Source: Microvirga alba
GTDB lineage: Bacteria; Pseudomonadota; Alphaproteobacteria; Rhizobiales; Beijerinckiaceae
Reading direction: 5' to 3'
Length of the DNA stretch: 64,000 bases
NCBI RefSeq assembly: GCF_015694465.1
Contig: NZ_JADQDO010000006.1
Location: 186,001 to 250,000, forward strand
Shown here: piece by piece, positions 41,660 to 51,009 of the stretch
Layout: each line of letters begins with the position of its first letter
How positions within the stretch are numbered: position 1 is the stretch's first letter
The notes under the pieces: model-generated
Databases searched by the model: none
Told to the model about the DNA's origin: nothing
What the model saw: the letters and a program-made list of their open reading frames with translations, nothing else
Program-made: the position numbers and the translations under genes

Positions 41660-42932
41660 CAGCGAGCGCCTGTTCGAGGATGTCGAGCCCTTCGTCGATG
41701 GTTGCATCATCCGCGGTCAGCGGAACGAGGATACGGACCGTATTGGCATACACGCCGCAGGAGAGAAGTATCAGCCCCTTCTCATAGGCGCGGGTGACAA
41801 CCCGTTTCGTCGCCTCCGCATCCGGCGTGTCGGTTCCCGGCTCCTTGACGATGTCGAAGGCGACCATCGCGCCGGGGCCGCGTACGGCAGCGATCGGCGC
41901 AAGATCGTTCCGGCGACGCAAGGCTTCGAGACGGGTCTTGAGGCGCTCGCCGATGGCGTTCGCGCGTTCGACAAGCTTCTCCTTCTCGAACACGTCAAGC
42001 ACCGCGAGCGCCGCCGCGCAGGCAAGGGGGTTACCTGCATAGGTGCCGCCAAGACCGCCCGGCTCGACCGTATCCATGATCGCCGCCCGACCAATGACGC
42101 CGGAGAGGGGAAAGCCGCCAGCCAAGCTCTTCGCCACGCAGATGAGGTCCGGGGCGACATCGTAATGCTCCATGGCGAACATACGGCCCGTGCGACCGAA
42201 ACCGGTCTGAACCTCGTCCGCCACCAGCACGATGCCGTGCTCGTCGCAGATGCGGCGCAGGGCGCGCATCAGCTCGGCGGGCGCCTGATGGAACCCGCCC
42301 TCGCCCTGCACGGGCTCAATGATGATCGCGGCGACGCGGGAGGGATCGACGTCCGCCTTGAACAGGAAATTGAGATACTTCAGCGCGTCTTCGACATCGA
42401 CGCCGAGCTGCGGCACCGGGAACGGAACGTGCCAGATTTCCGCCTGAGCCGGGCCGAAGCCCTTCTTGTAGGGCACGACCTTGCCGGTCATGTTCATGGC
42501 CACGATCGTGCGACCATGGAAGCCGCCGGTAAATGCAATGACGCCTGACCGGCCGGTCGCCGCACGGGCGATCTTGATGGCGTTTTCAGTCGCCTCAGCG
42601 CCGGTGGTGAACAGGATCGACTTTGCCGGTTCCGGGATCGGCGCAAGCGCGTTCAGTCGCTCCGCGAGTTCGACATAGGAATCGTAGAGGAGAACCTGGA
42701 AGCAGGTATGCGTGAAGCGCTCCATCTGCGCCTTCACAGCCTCCATGATGGCCGGATGGCGATGTCCGGTGTTGAGGACCGCGATGCCGCCCGCGAAATC
42801 GACATAGCGCTTGCCCTCGACATCCCACACCTCGGCATTCTCGGCCCTCGCCGCGGCGATCGGGGTCGCATGTCCCACGCCACGCGGAACAGCCGCCTGT
42901 CGGCGCGCGAAAAGATCAGCATTGGTTGTCAT
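41655..42932 (-). CDS. gabT: 4-aminobutyrate aminotransferase
   Basis: 425 aa. Class III PLP aminotransferase: GAEATENAIKIARAATGRSG near residue 100, DEVQTGFGRTGRMFAMEH near 240, and PLP lysine in VAKSLAGGFPLSGV near 270. It transfers the amino group of 4-aminobutyrate to 2-oxoglutarate, giving succinate semialdehyde; related omega-amino acids may also be used. A LysR gene lies 60 bp upstream on the same strand. Confidence 0.92.
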   Translation of the reverse strand: MTTNADLFARRQAAVPRGVGHATPIAAARAENAEVWDVEGKRYVDFAGGIAVLNTGHRHPAIMEAVKAQMERFTHTCFQVLLYDSYVELAERLNALAPIPEPAKSILFTTGAEATENAIKIARAATGRSGVIAFTGGFHGRTIVAMNMTGKVVPYKKGFGPAQAEIWHVPFPVPQLGVDVEDALKYLNFLFKADVDPSRVAAIIIEPVQGEGGFHQAPAELMRALRRICDEHGIVLVADEVQTGFGRTGRMFAMEHYDVAPDLICVAKSLAGGFPLSGVIGRAAIMDTVEPGGLGGTYAGNPLACAAALAVLDVFEKEKLVERANAIGERLKTRLEALRRRNDLAPIAAVRGPGAMVAFDIVKEPGTDTPDAEATKRVVTRAYEKGLILLSCGVYANTVRILVPLTADDATIDEGLDILEQALAA

Positions 42933-42992
42933 CGTCAGCCCTCAGTGAAACACAACAAGAGCTTCGCTAAAGGGCCGACATGCAACAATGAT

Positions 42993-43931
42993 CTATTTTG
43001 CGCTCGATTGGTGCATTTTATGCACCGGTTGCCGAGACCGAGTGATCAACCCACGGACCCAACCGCGCAGCTTGGCAATATCCGGCTCGTCCCATCGGGC
43101 TCGCGGAGCAATGAAATAATAAGCCCCAAGCTCGATTTTGGTCCTGCCGATCTCGATCAGACGGCCGGATGCAAGATCGTCGGCCGCAAGAACCTCGTTG
43201 GCAATCGCGACCCCCTGGCCGAGGCGCGCGGCCTCGATGGTGAGATGGGCGTGCCAGAGATGGGAGCCGTGCAGTTCCCGCGCGGGACGAACGCCAGCGC
43301 GCCGCAGCCAATCCTGCCATTGCGTGGTCGATTCTTCGTGAACGAGGGGCAAGTCGAGGATCGCTCCGATATCGCTCCCGATCGGATGGCGTGCGAGGAG
43401 CGCCGGACTTGCGACCGGAAACACGCGCGGCGTCGCCAGCACTTCCGCCTGCAGGGCGTCCGCGGTCGGCGCTTTGTCGAGGTAAACGATCTCCACATCG
43501 GCTTCACCGCGCAGGAGCTGCGGCCGCGCGATAGTCGGCTGCAGGACGATTTCGCAATCGGGCAGCACCGCTTCCAGATCGGGCAGGTTCGGCATCAACC
43601 GCAAGGTCGCCAGGCCAGGGGTGCACCAGATGTCCAGCACGCGCCGCTGGCTGCGTCCGAGTTCGGCGGTGGCGCGGGCGATCAGATCAAAGGCCTGCCG
43701 AATGTGAGCGTGATAACGCGCGCCCTCCTCCGTCAAGACGAGGCCTCGCCCTTTCGGATGGAACAGGATCAGGCCGAGCCGGGCCTCGAGGTTGTGGATG
43801 TGCCGCGAAATCACGGTATGGCTGACCGCCAGTTCCTCGCTCGCCGCACGCACGCTGCCGCACCTCCCGACCGCATCGAAGGCGCGCAGAGCGATCAGGG
43901 GCGGCAGACGGCCCTTCATTCCAGGCTCCAC
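42993..43931 (-). CDS. LysR family transcriptional regulator (GcvA-like)
   Basis: 312 aa. HTH at about residues 25-47 (GSVRAASEELAVSHTVISRH), effector domain from 95. It lies immediately upstream of gabT in the same direction and could regulate it, although LysR regulators more often sit divergent from their target. An alternative start is Met5. Confidence 0.88.
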   Translation of the reverse strand: MEPGMKGRLPPLIALRAFDAVGRCGSVRAASEELAVSHTVISRHIHNLEARLGLILFHPKGRGLVLTEEGARYHAHIRQAFDLIARATAELGRSQRRVLDIWCTPGLATLRLMPNLPDLEAVLPDCEIVLQPTIARPQLLRGEADVEIVYLDKAPTADALQAEVLATPRVFPVASPALLARHPIGSDIGAILDLPLVHEESTTQWQDWLRRAGVRPARELHGSHLWHAHLTIEAARLGQGVAIANEVLAADDLASGRLIEIGRTKIELGAYYFIAPRARWDEPDIAKLRGWVRGLITRSRQPVHKMHQSSAK

Positions 43932-44133
43932 GAATGTGACTGGGCACCAATCGGATAGCGGCGGGCATTCCTACCCCGGAACCGGGGCGCTGTGTAGCCT
44001 CCGGCCCCGAGCTATCGGATCGGGAGCGTGTTTCCTTTTGAAAGGACGCTGGAAAAAGAGGGTGACGCAAGGACACGTCCGGCGAAATTCTCCGCCAGGA
44101 GTCGCAAAGCCAGGTTAGGACGTCAGAACGCGA

Positions 44134-44478
44134 TCAATGCCGGGGGCGGCGTATCTGGCCGGTCGTCGCCACGTCGCGGGCCATATTCAGGCATTCCAGC
44201 ACCTCGACGTAGCTCGGGGCGACGCCGGGAGTCATGTTGGTCTCTTCCGTGCATCGCGTGCGGTCGGCGGCCGCAAATTGCCCCCATTCCCGGCTCAGCT
44301 GCGTCCGCGCGCTTTTCTCCTCCTGTACGCAGTTCTTGTAACTGGGATCGACCGTGAGATCGAGCTGCGCCAGGTGGCGGCACCCGGGCTCGAAGTTGAG
44401 GACCGGAACCCGGTCTGCGACTGCCACGACCATCTGTGTCGAGAGAAAGAATGCGGTGAGCGGTATCATCATAGCCAA
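44134..44478 (-). CDS. Small secreted protein, unknown function
   Basis: 114 aa with a short N-terminal hydrophobic stretch (MAMMIPLTAFFLSTQMVVAVA), likely a signal peptide. Four cysteines (GCRHL, NCVQEE, RCTEE, ECLNM) in the mature part allow two disulphides. Similar short proteins exist in the order. The function is unknown. Confidence 0.68.
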   Translation of the reverse strand: MAMMIPLTAFFLSTQMVVAVADRVPVLNFEPGCRHLAQLDLTVDPSYKNCVQEEKSARTQLSREWGQFAAADRTRCTEETNMTPGVAPSYVEVLECLNMARDVATTGQIRRPRH

Positions 44479-44646
44479 CCTCCTTTTCTCGCCTAGGCGG
44501 CCTATTTGTGAAGCTGGGCCGGGGCGAGAGGCTGCAGAACTCCGCCAAATTCAATAGGTGGAGTGGCACGGACTTCCCGGCAAGGACTGAGGGTCAATGG
44601 ATCTATCGTTCCGCTGACGCCGGAATGACAACAAGGGGAAGTCTCG

Positions 44647-45540
44647 ATGCGCCGCATGACGAAACGGTTTGCTCTCGCCATCCTCGCACCGCTCGGTGTC
44701 GTGACCACACTCGCCGGCAGCGCACAATCCGCCGATCTCACCGCCCCACGTCTGATCGAACCTCCTCCGGAGCTCCCCAGCTGGACCTTCCGCGTCGTTC
44801 CCTATGGCTGGCTCATGGGGTTGAACGGCAGCCAGACCGTGCGGGGACGGACGACCAAGGTCAATGCGAGCTTCATCGACGTCGCCGAGAAGGCCGACAC
44901 TCTGGTCGGCCTGATGGCAGATTTCGAGGCCCGCAACGGCCCTCTTGCCCTCTATGGAGACGTCGTCTGGACCAAGGTGGGCCTCTCCGGAAACCATCTG
45001 CGAACCCGCTCCCTGGCACCGGGCGTCACAGGAACTCTGGGCACCTCCGTCGATGCGAGCACCCAATTGGGTATCGTCGAGTTCGGAGCCGCGTATGAGG
45101 TGGCGCGCTTGGGCGCCCTGGGCGTCGATCTTACGGCCGGCGGGCGCTATTGGTATCAGGAGGCCGATCTCTCCTTCGACCTGCTCGGTACGGTCGGTGC
45201 CGGCGACCTTGCAATCGTTGGCGGCCGCGCCATCGCGAAGTCCGGCTCTGTCGATTGGCTCGACCCGGTTGTCGGTGGGAGGCTGCGCTATACGATAGCG
45301 CCCGGACACGAGCTCTTTCTGCGCGGCGACATCGGCGGGTTTAACGTCGGGAGCAAGTTCTCGTGGCAAGCCATCGGCGGCTACGATTTCGACTTCGGCG
45401 CCTATCAGGGCATCACCTTCTCAGGGATCATCGGCTACCGCGCGCTCTATGTGAACTATGTCCAGGGCCAGGGCCGGACACGCTACGAGTACGATATGCT
45501 TCAGCACGGCCCCGTTGTCGGGATCAGCATGAAGTGGTGA
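44647..45540 (+). CDS. Outer-membrane beta-barrel protein
   Basis: 297 aa. The signal peptide ends at AQSAD (residue about 28). The rest is alternating beta strands with a final aromatic residue (KW) typical of outer-membrane barrels; Gly/Tyr-rich strands such as GGRYWYQEADL are visible. The pore or ligand is unknown. ATG 44647 or 44659. It may serve the divergent metal-chelate importer at 45601, but that is only proximity. Confidence 0.8.
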   Translation: MRRMTKRFALAILAPLGVVTTLAGSAQSADLTAPRLIEPPPELPSWTFRVVPYGWLMGLNGSQTVRGRTTKVNASFIDVAEKADTLVGLMADFEARNGPLALYGDVVWTKVGLSGNHLRTRSLAPGVTGTLGTSVDASTQLGIVEFGAAYEVARLGALGVDLTAGGRYWYQEADLSFDLLGTVGAGDLAIVGGRAIAKSGSVDWLDPVVGGRLRYTIAPGHELFLRGDIGGFNVGSKFSWQAIGGYDFDFGAYQGITFSGIIGYRALYVNYVQGQGRTRYEYDMLQHGPVVGISMKW

Positions 45541-45600
45541 GGGATTGCCGTTTCACGCGGACCTTCCGATGAGCCACGCTCAGAGCGGAGCCTCCGCTGT

Positions 45601-46368
45601 TCAGTGGCTCACCGGACCGTCGATCATCACATGGGGGCAAAGCCGCGAGCATCGCTCGATACGACCATCGACCTTGTAGACCTGCCGCAGGAGGCCGGGC
45701 GTGATCACCTCGCTGACCGGGCCGCAGGTGACCATCGTGCCCGCATCGATCACCAGCACCCGGTCAGCCACACGCATGACCTGATTCAAATCATGAATTG
45801 CGATCATGACGCAGATCTCGCGCTCCCGCGAGAGGGAGCGGATCAGCGTAAGAACTTCGACTTGCCGGTTCAAATCGAGAGCGCTCGTCGGCTCATCGAG
45901 CAGCAGGATCTTCGGATCACGGACCAGCGTCTGCGCCAGCGAGACCAGCTGTCGCTGACCGCCGCTCAGCTCGCACAACCCCTTGAACGCGATGGCCTCG
46001 ATCCGTAGCGAAGAAAGCAGTTGATCGACGGCTTCAAGATCATCATCCCTCACCCTGCGATCCGTGCCTTGCTTGCGCGCCAGAAGAACCGACTCGTAAA
46101 CCGTCAGCACCGTGTTCACCGACGTATCCTGCGGCATGTAGCAGACGCCTTCGGAGCCAAGGGCCTCGCCTCGATAATCGAGCCTGACCTGCCCCGGTCC
46201 ATCGAGAAGTCCGGCGATCCGGCGGAACAGGCTCGACTTGCCCGCAGCATTCGGCCCGATCACCGCCGTCACCTCCCCTCCCTTGAGAAGCGGCGTGGTG
46301 ATGCCCGAGAGAACGTCCTGCTTGCCATATCGCACGCCGACCTGATGAAGCTGCAGCGAGGCTACCAT
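45601..46368 (-). CDS. ABC transporter ATP-binding protein, FecE type
   Basis: 255 aa. Walker A GPNAAGKSS, signature LSGGQRQ, Walker B ILLLDEPTSAL. Closest by pattern to FecE/FepC ATPases of iron-siderophore and cobalamin importers. It is the last gene of a leftward operon; its ATG overlaps the end of the permease gene by 7 bp. Confidence 0.92.
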   Translation of the reverse strand: MVASLQLHQVGVRYGKQDVLSGITTPLLKGGEVTAVIGPNAAGKSSLFRRIAGLLDGPGQVRLDYRGEALGSEGVCYMPQDTSVNTVLTVYESVLLARKQGTDRRVRDDDLEAVDQLLSSLRIEAIAFKGLCELSGGQRQLVSLAQTLVRDPKILLLDEPTSALDLNRQVEVLTLIRSLSREREICVMIAIHDLNQVMRVADRVLVIDAGTMVTCGPVSEVITPGLLRQVYKVDGRIERCSRLCPHVMIDGPVSH

Positions 46369-47426
46369 GATCGTCTCCGGTTGCTCATGATGAGGCTGAA
46401 AAGGAATGGCACGCCCACGAGCGCCGTGATGATCCCGATCGGGAAGATCGTGCCCGGCACGATGGATTTGCTGATAACGGATGTCAGCGACAGGATCGCA
46501 GCCCCGGAAAGGACGGAGGCGGGCAGGAAGAACCGCTGATCCTCACCGATCAGCATTCGCGCGATGTGTGGGCCGACCAGTCCGATGAATCCGATGGTGC
46601 CGACGAAAGCCACCGGAACGGCGGCGAGAAGACTCACGATCAACATTGTCTCGAGTCTGAGCCACCGCACGTTCACGCCGAAGCTCGCCGCTTTGTCCTC
46701 GCCCAGACGAAGCGCCGTCAGCGCCCAGGCGCGACGCATGAACAACGGCAGAGATACGAGCAGGACGACGCTGGTGATCGCCACTTTCGGCCATGTGGCG
46801 CGCGTCAACGAACCCATGGTCCAGAACACGATGGCACCGAGCGCCTGCTCGGACGCCAGATACTGCACAAGGGCCAGCAGAGCATTGAAGGTGAAGACCA
46901 GAGTGATGCCCAGAAGCACGATGGTTTCCACCGTGACGCCGCGACGCTGGCTCATGAAGTGAATGAACAACGCCGCCGCCATCGCCATGATGAGCGCGTT
47001 GATCGACACCACATACTCGACAGCCCACGGCAGGATGCCGACGCCGAAGACAAGAGCAAGGGACGCGCCAAAGCTCGCTGCGGCCGATATGCCCAGCGTA
47101 AAAGGGCTGGCAAGCGGATTGTTCAGAATGGTCTGCATCTGCGCGCCTGCGGCAGACAACGCCGCGCCAACGATGATCGCCATCAGCGCCGTCGGCATCC
47201 GGATGTCCCATATCACGACACTGATCTGGCGGGACATTTCCGGCGATCCGACCAGGGCGAGCACGACCTCACGCATGCTGTAGCGTGCAGGTCCCAAGCC
47301 GAGATCCGCGACGACGGAAAGGGTGAGAACGACCAACAGCGCAAGCAGCATCAGCTTCTTGCGGTGGACGAGAGCGCGGTATGCACCGCGCGCCGTTTGC
47401 AAGTGAAGTGCGGAGGGACTGGCCAA
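46362..47426 (-). CDS. ABC transporter permease, FecCD type
   Basis: 354 aa with about nine to ten membrane helices. GAALSAAGAQMQTILNNPLASP and, near the end, FIGLVGPHIARMLIGEDQRF are conserved FecCD segments, the latter being the contact with the ATPase. It forms a homodimer in the inner membrane. It starts 4 bp after the binding-protein gene. Confidence 0.93.
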   Translation of the reverse strand: MASPSALHLQTARGAYRALVHRKKLMLLALLVVLTLSVVADLGLGPARYSMREVVLALVGSPEMSRQISVVIWDIRMPTALMAIIVGAALSAAGAQMQTILNNPLASPFTLGISAAASFGASLALVFGVGILPWAVEYVVSINALIMAMAAALFIHFMSQRRGVTVETIVLLGITLVFTFNALLALVQYLASEQALGAIVFWTMGSLTRATWPKVAITSVVLLVSLPLFMRRAWALTALRLGEDKAASFGVNVRWLRLETMLIVSLLAAVPVAFVGTIGFIGLVGPHIARMLIGEDQRFFLPASVLSGAAILSLTSVISKSIVPGTIFPIGIITALVGVPFLFSLIMSNRRRSW

Positions 47427-47430
47427 GGCC

Positions 47431-48570
47431 TTACTCTTTGTCCGTTAGAGAAGCCCAGTAGCCGGGCTTGTACGTGACCGGCAGGAAGCGCTCGTGCAAT
47501 GTCCGCATGGTCTTGTGGGGATCGAGATCCTTGAACAGATCTGGATGCTGCCACTTGGCGATCGCCTGGATCGCGACGAACTGGTACGGGCTGTTGTAGA
47601 ACTGATGCCAGACGGCGTGGACCTGCTTGTTCTTGACCGCTTTCACGCCGGTGAAGGCCGGGCGCTCCATCAGTGCGCTGAGCTTGCGGCGGGCTTCGGG
47701 ACCGTTCGCTCCGGGACCGACACCGACCCACGCACCACCGGGAACATAAAGTTCCCAATTCGAACCGGTAACGATCACCTGGTCGGGATCGGCGGCAATG
47801 ATCTGTTCCGGATTCACCACGCCGAACGTGCCGGGAATGATCTTGCTCGCCATGTTGATACCACCGGCAATCTCGACCATCTTGCCGAAATTCTCATTGC
47901 CGAACGACATGCAGCAATCGTCGGAATATCCGGCTGCGCGCTCGATCATGACAACCGGTTTTGGCGGATTCGCCGCCGCCAACCGCTTCGTCACGATGTC
48001 GATCTGCTCGTTGCGGAACGCGATGAATTCCTCCGCGCGCGCTTCCTTGCCGAACAGCTTGCCCATGAGCCGCATGCTTGGATCGGTATTCTCAAAGGGC
48101 TTGTCGCGGAAATCGATGAACACAACTGGAATGCCAACCTTGGCAAGCTTCTCGATCAGCTTTGAATCGTCGGTCGCGGTTTTCGCCTCGACGTTCATGA
48201 TCATGACATCCGGGGCCAACGAAATGGCCTGCTCGATGTCGAACGTGCCCTCCTTGGAGCCCCCGAATTTCGGCAGCTTCGCGATCAGCGGATATTTCGC
48301 GATGTAATCCTTGTACCCGTCGAGATCCGCCTTTTCGAAATCATCGCGCCATCCGACGACACGTTTGAAGGGCGCATCCGTGTCGAGCGCTGCAACGAAA
48401 TAGACCTGACGCCCTTCGCCGAGAATCACCTTCTCGACCGGCGCTTTGACCTCGACTTGTCGGCCGACAACATCGGTCACCGTGATTTTGTTGTCCGCGG
48501 CGCTTGAGGCGGACGGCAGCAGGACGACAAGCGCCACAGCAGCGCAGGCAGCGAAATCAGGAAGTCGCAT
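47431..48570 (-). CDS. Metal-chelate ABC transporter substrate-binding protein
   Basis: 379 aa from ATG 48570 with GGGGGA upstream; the frame opens at 48627. Signal peptide 1-25 (ASSAAD). FecB/BtuF-like domain with TVTDVVGRQVEVKAP at the start and DVMIMNVEA and GGINMASKI motifs. An unusual Cys-Cys (YSDDCCMSFGNE) lies near residue 230. It is the periplasmic receptor for a ferric-siderophore or similar chelate. First gene of a leftward fecBCE-type operon. Confidence 0.88.
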   Translation of the reverse strand: MRLPDFAACAAVALVVLLPSASSAADNKITVTDVVGRQVEVKAPVEKVILGEGRQVYFVAALDTDAPFKRVVGWRDDFEKADLDGYKDYIAKYPLIAKLPKFGGSKEGTFDIEQAISLAPDVMIMNVEAKTATDDSKLIEKLAKVGIPVVFIDFRDKPFENTDPSMRLMGKLFGKEARAEEFIAFRNEQIDIVTKRLAAANPPKPVVMIERAAGYSDDCCMSFGNENFGKMVEIAGGINMASKIIPGTFGVVNPEQIIAADPDQVIVTGSNWELYVPGGAWVGVGPGANGPEARRKLSALMERPAFTGVKAVKNKQVHAVWHQFYNSPYQFVAIQAIAKWQHPDLFKDLDPHKTMRTLHERFLPVTYKPGYWASLTDKE

Positions 48571-48636
48571 CACAATTCCCCCTTTCAAAAGGCGCTCTCT
48601 CCTATGGTTTAAATTCTGTATCTGCAATAATTATCT

Positions 48637-48688
48637 TTTAGAATTACTATAGATTACAAACTATTTGCTAGTTTTTATAGATTCTAAA
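48637..48688. promoter_or_regulatory. AT-rich divergent promoter region with possible iron-control half-sites
   Basis: Between the leftward importer operon and the rightward methyltransferase gene lies AT-rich DNA. It holds TTTAGAA (48637-48643) and TTCTAAA (48682-48688), the two halves of the rhizobial iron-control element but 38 bp apart. A single intact box was not found, so iron control is only a suggestion. Confidence 0.35.
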
Positions 48689-48777
48689 CTGCAGTTTATA
48701 ATAGTTATAGTTTGACCAACTCGGTTTTGACGAGTAGAGCAGCGCCGAACGAGCCTGAGAGCGGCAGATTGCAAAAA

Positions 48778-49554
48778 ATGACGAACTACACGATCCGCGA
48801 TGAGATCCGCGAATATTGGTCCCTGCGTGCGGCCACCTTCGACGAACAAGTCGGCCACGAGATTTTCTCCGAGGAAGAGAGGCAGGCTTGGCGCGCGCTT
48901 TTCCTGCGCCATCTCGGCCCCGGCGAGGGACTCCGCGCGCTCGACCTCGCCAGCGGAACAGGAGTCGTTTCTCACCTGCTCGACGGATTGGGGTTCGACG
49001 TCACGGGCCTTGATTGGTCGGAGCCGATGCTGAGCCGCGCTCGCGCGAAGGCCGCGTCACGCGGCGCGAAAATTCGTTTCGTGATGGGCGATGCCGAGCG
49101 GACGCTGGAACAGCCGGGCAGCTATGATGTGATCGTGACGCGCCATCTCGTCTGGACCCTGGTCGATCCAAAAGCCGCCTTTCGCGAATGGCATTCATTG
49201 CTCAAACCGGGCGGCAGAGTTCTCATTATGGATGGCGACTTCGTCTCGAACACTTTTGTCAAACGCATGATCCAGCTGATCGAGCGCCTGACGGGGCGCT
49301 CAGTGGCGAGCCCTCACAGGCCGGACGCAATGCGCGAGGCGCATGAACGCATTCTGCAGCAGGTCTATTTTTCGCGGGGCGCGCGATCGAGCGAGGTCGC
49401 GAACCTCCTCCGCGACGCCGGCTTTACTCACATCGAAATCGATCAGGATCTGTCACGCATCCATCGCCAACAGGCGCGCAACCTGCCGTTCTTCAAGGCC
49501 TTGGAGCGACAGACGCAGCATCGTTACGCGATTGTCGCGACGAAGCCCGCCTAG
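48778..49554 (+). CDS. Class I SAM-dependent methyltransferase beside the metal importer
   Basis: 258 aa from ATG 48778 (MTNYTIRDEIREYWSLRA), the family start; a TTG at 48712 opens the frame. SAM site ALDLASGTGVVSHLLDGLGF (about 54-73), then TGLDWSEPML and RVLIMDGDF. Enzymes of this type, starting with a YWSxRAxTFD segment, are seen beside FecCD importers. The substrate could be the imported chelator or a porphyrin-like compound; unknown. Confidence 0.82.
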   Translation: MTNYTIRDEIREYWSLRAATFDEQVGHEIFSEEERQAWRALFLRHLGPGEGLRALDLASGTGVVSHLLDGLGFDVTGLDWSEPMLSRARAKAASRGAKIRFVMGDAERTLEQPGSYDVIVTRHLVWTLVDPKAAFREWHSLLKPGGRVLIMDGDFVSNTFVKRMIQLIERLTGRSVASPHRPDAMREAHERILQQVYFSRGARSSEVANLLRDAGFTHIEIDQDLSRIHRQQARNLPFFKALERQTQHRYAIVATKPA

Positions 49555-49560
49555 AGGGGC

Positions 49561-50607
49561 TCAGGCGCCCCATGTCTTTTCAAGGACTCTGATCCAGTTC
49601 TCGCTGCAGATCTTGCGCACGGCCTCGTCGTCATAGCCCTTGTCGCGCAAGGTGGCGACGAGCGCAGGCAGGCGGCTGGCGTCACGCAGGTCGTTCGGCA
49701 CGGTCGTGCCATCGTAGTCCGAGCCGAGGCCGACGCGATCAAGGCCGATCCGATCGACCAGATAGTCGATGTGACGTACGAGTTCTTCGAGTTTCGTGTC
49801 CGGGTTCTTCGTGCCGTCGGCGCGAATGAACATCGTGCCGAAATTGACGCCGACGAGACCGTCGCTATCGCGGATGGCGTCGAGCTGGCGGTCTGTCAGG
49901 TTGCGCGAATGCGGCGTCAGGGCGTGCACGTTGGAATGGCTCGCCACAAGAGGCGCGTCCGACAAGGCGGCCACGTCCCAGAAGCCCTGTTCGTTGAGAT
50001 GCGACAAATCGACCATGATGCGCAGTTCATTGCACGCGCGCACCAGCGCCTTGCCCGCCTCCGTGAGACCGGGCCCGAGATCGGGTGAAGATGGGAAACG
50101 GAACGGCACGCCATGGCCGAAAATATTTGAGCGGCTCCAGACCGGGCCGATGGAGCGCAGGCCGGCCTGATGGAGCACGTCGAGCATGTTCAGGTCAGGA
50201 TCGATCATCTCGGCCCCTTCCACATGCAGCACCGCTGCCAAAGCCCCAGCCGCAATCGCGCCGCGAATATCGCCACCGGTCCGGCAAATCTTCAGGCCCC
50301 CATCGGACACGCGCTCCATGCGGGCGAGGAGCGAGACCAATTCCAGGGCTGCGGCCTGAGCCTCAGCGAGCGGTGGGGCCAGCGGCTCCGGCTTTCCGTC
50401 GCTTCCAGTCCCGGTCGTGGAGGACGGAACATAAACCGCGAACAGACCGCCCGCGAAACCTCCCGCGCGGGCGCGCGGTAGATCGAGATGGCCGGTGGAG
50501 CCTTCCTGAAGGAAATCGTGCGCCGCCGTCTTGCTTCCGCTCCGCGAGAGACGAAGCAGCACGTCGTTGTGGCCGTCGAAAACGGGAACGAGAGCGTTGG
50601 TTGCCAT
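49561..50607 (-). CDS. Membrane dipeptidase (M19, renal-dipeptidase-like)
   Basis: 348 aa from ATG 50607; the frame opens at 50673. Zinc ligands: FDGHNDVLL (His-x-Asp), HVEGAEM (Glu), VASHSNVHAL (His), DLSHL (His) and YDG near the end. M19 enzymes hydrolyse dipeptides and tolerate D-residues at the C-terminal position. It is divergent from the peptide importer operon at 51010 and probably acts on imported peptides. Confidence 0.92.
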   Translation of the reverse strand: MATNALVPVFDGHNDVLLRLSRSGSKTAAHDFLQEGSTGHLDLPRARAGGFAGGLFAVYVPSSTTGTGSDGKPEPLAPPLAEAQAAALELVSLLARMERVSDGGLKICRTGGDIRGAIAAGALAAVLHVEGAEMIDPDLNMLDVLHQAGLRSIGPVWSRSNIFGHGVPFRFPSSPDLGPGLTEAGKALVRACNELRIMVDLSHLNEQGFWDVAALSDAPLVASHSNVHALTPHSRNLTDRQLDAIRDSDGLVGVNFGTMFIRADGTKNPDTKLEELVRHIDYLVDRIGLDRVGLGSDYDGTTVPNDLRDASRLPALVATLRDKGYDDEAVRKICSENWIRVLEKTWGA

Positions 50608-51009
50608 AGTTTCACATCCGAAACGAGAGGAGGCACGAGCCTCAGGATGCTCCCGTTTAGAGGCGAACGGCACCCATCGGCCAATTCAAATTGCGAAGGA
50701 AACGATACCGGTCTTGCATAGGACAATTGGGACAACGGCCCGATGCAAAGCGCGCATAAGGGATGCCATTTTACGAATTTGTCAGGCAAAACCCGCGCCG
50801 TGTACTTTGCCGGCGCTAGGCAACCGCGTTTTTGGTCGTTGGCGGCAGGTCGAGACCACGAAGCTCGCGGCCGGACGTCGATCGTAAAGTGCGACATTGC
50901 TTCCAGCAAATCAAAACGACGATGGGTTATACGTTCGGCCAGAACGTTTTCCCTTACGTTAACAAAGGCCCTTTCAGGCCAGACCTTCCTTGAGATGAGG
51001 TGATACGGG
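50608..51009. promoter_or_regulatory. Divergent promoter region of dipeptidase and peptide-importer operon
   Basis: About 400 bp between two divergent transcription units. No exact operator was identified. AGATGAGGTGATACGGG before 51010 contains the ribosome site of the binding-protein gene. Confidence 0.5.

Noticed and set aside
48637..48688. A full iron-control (Irr) box between the importer and the methyltransferase
   Set aside because: The half-sites TTTAGAA and TTCTAAA are present but 38 bp apart, not as one palindrome; kept only as a weak regulatory note.
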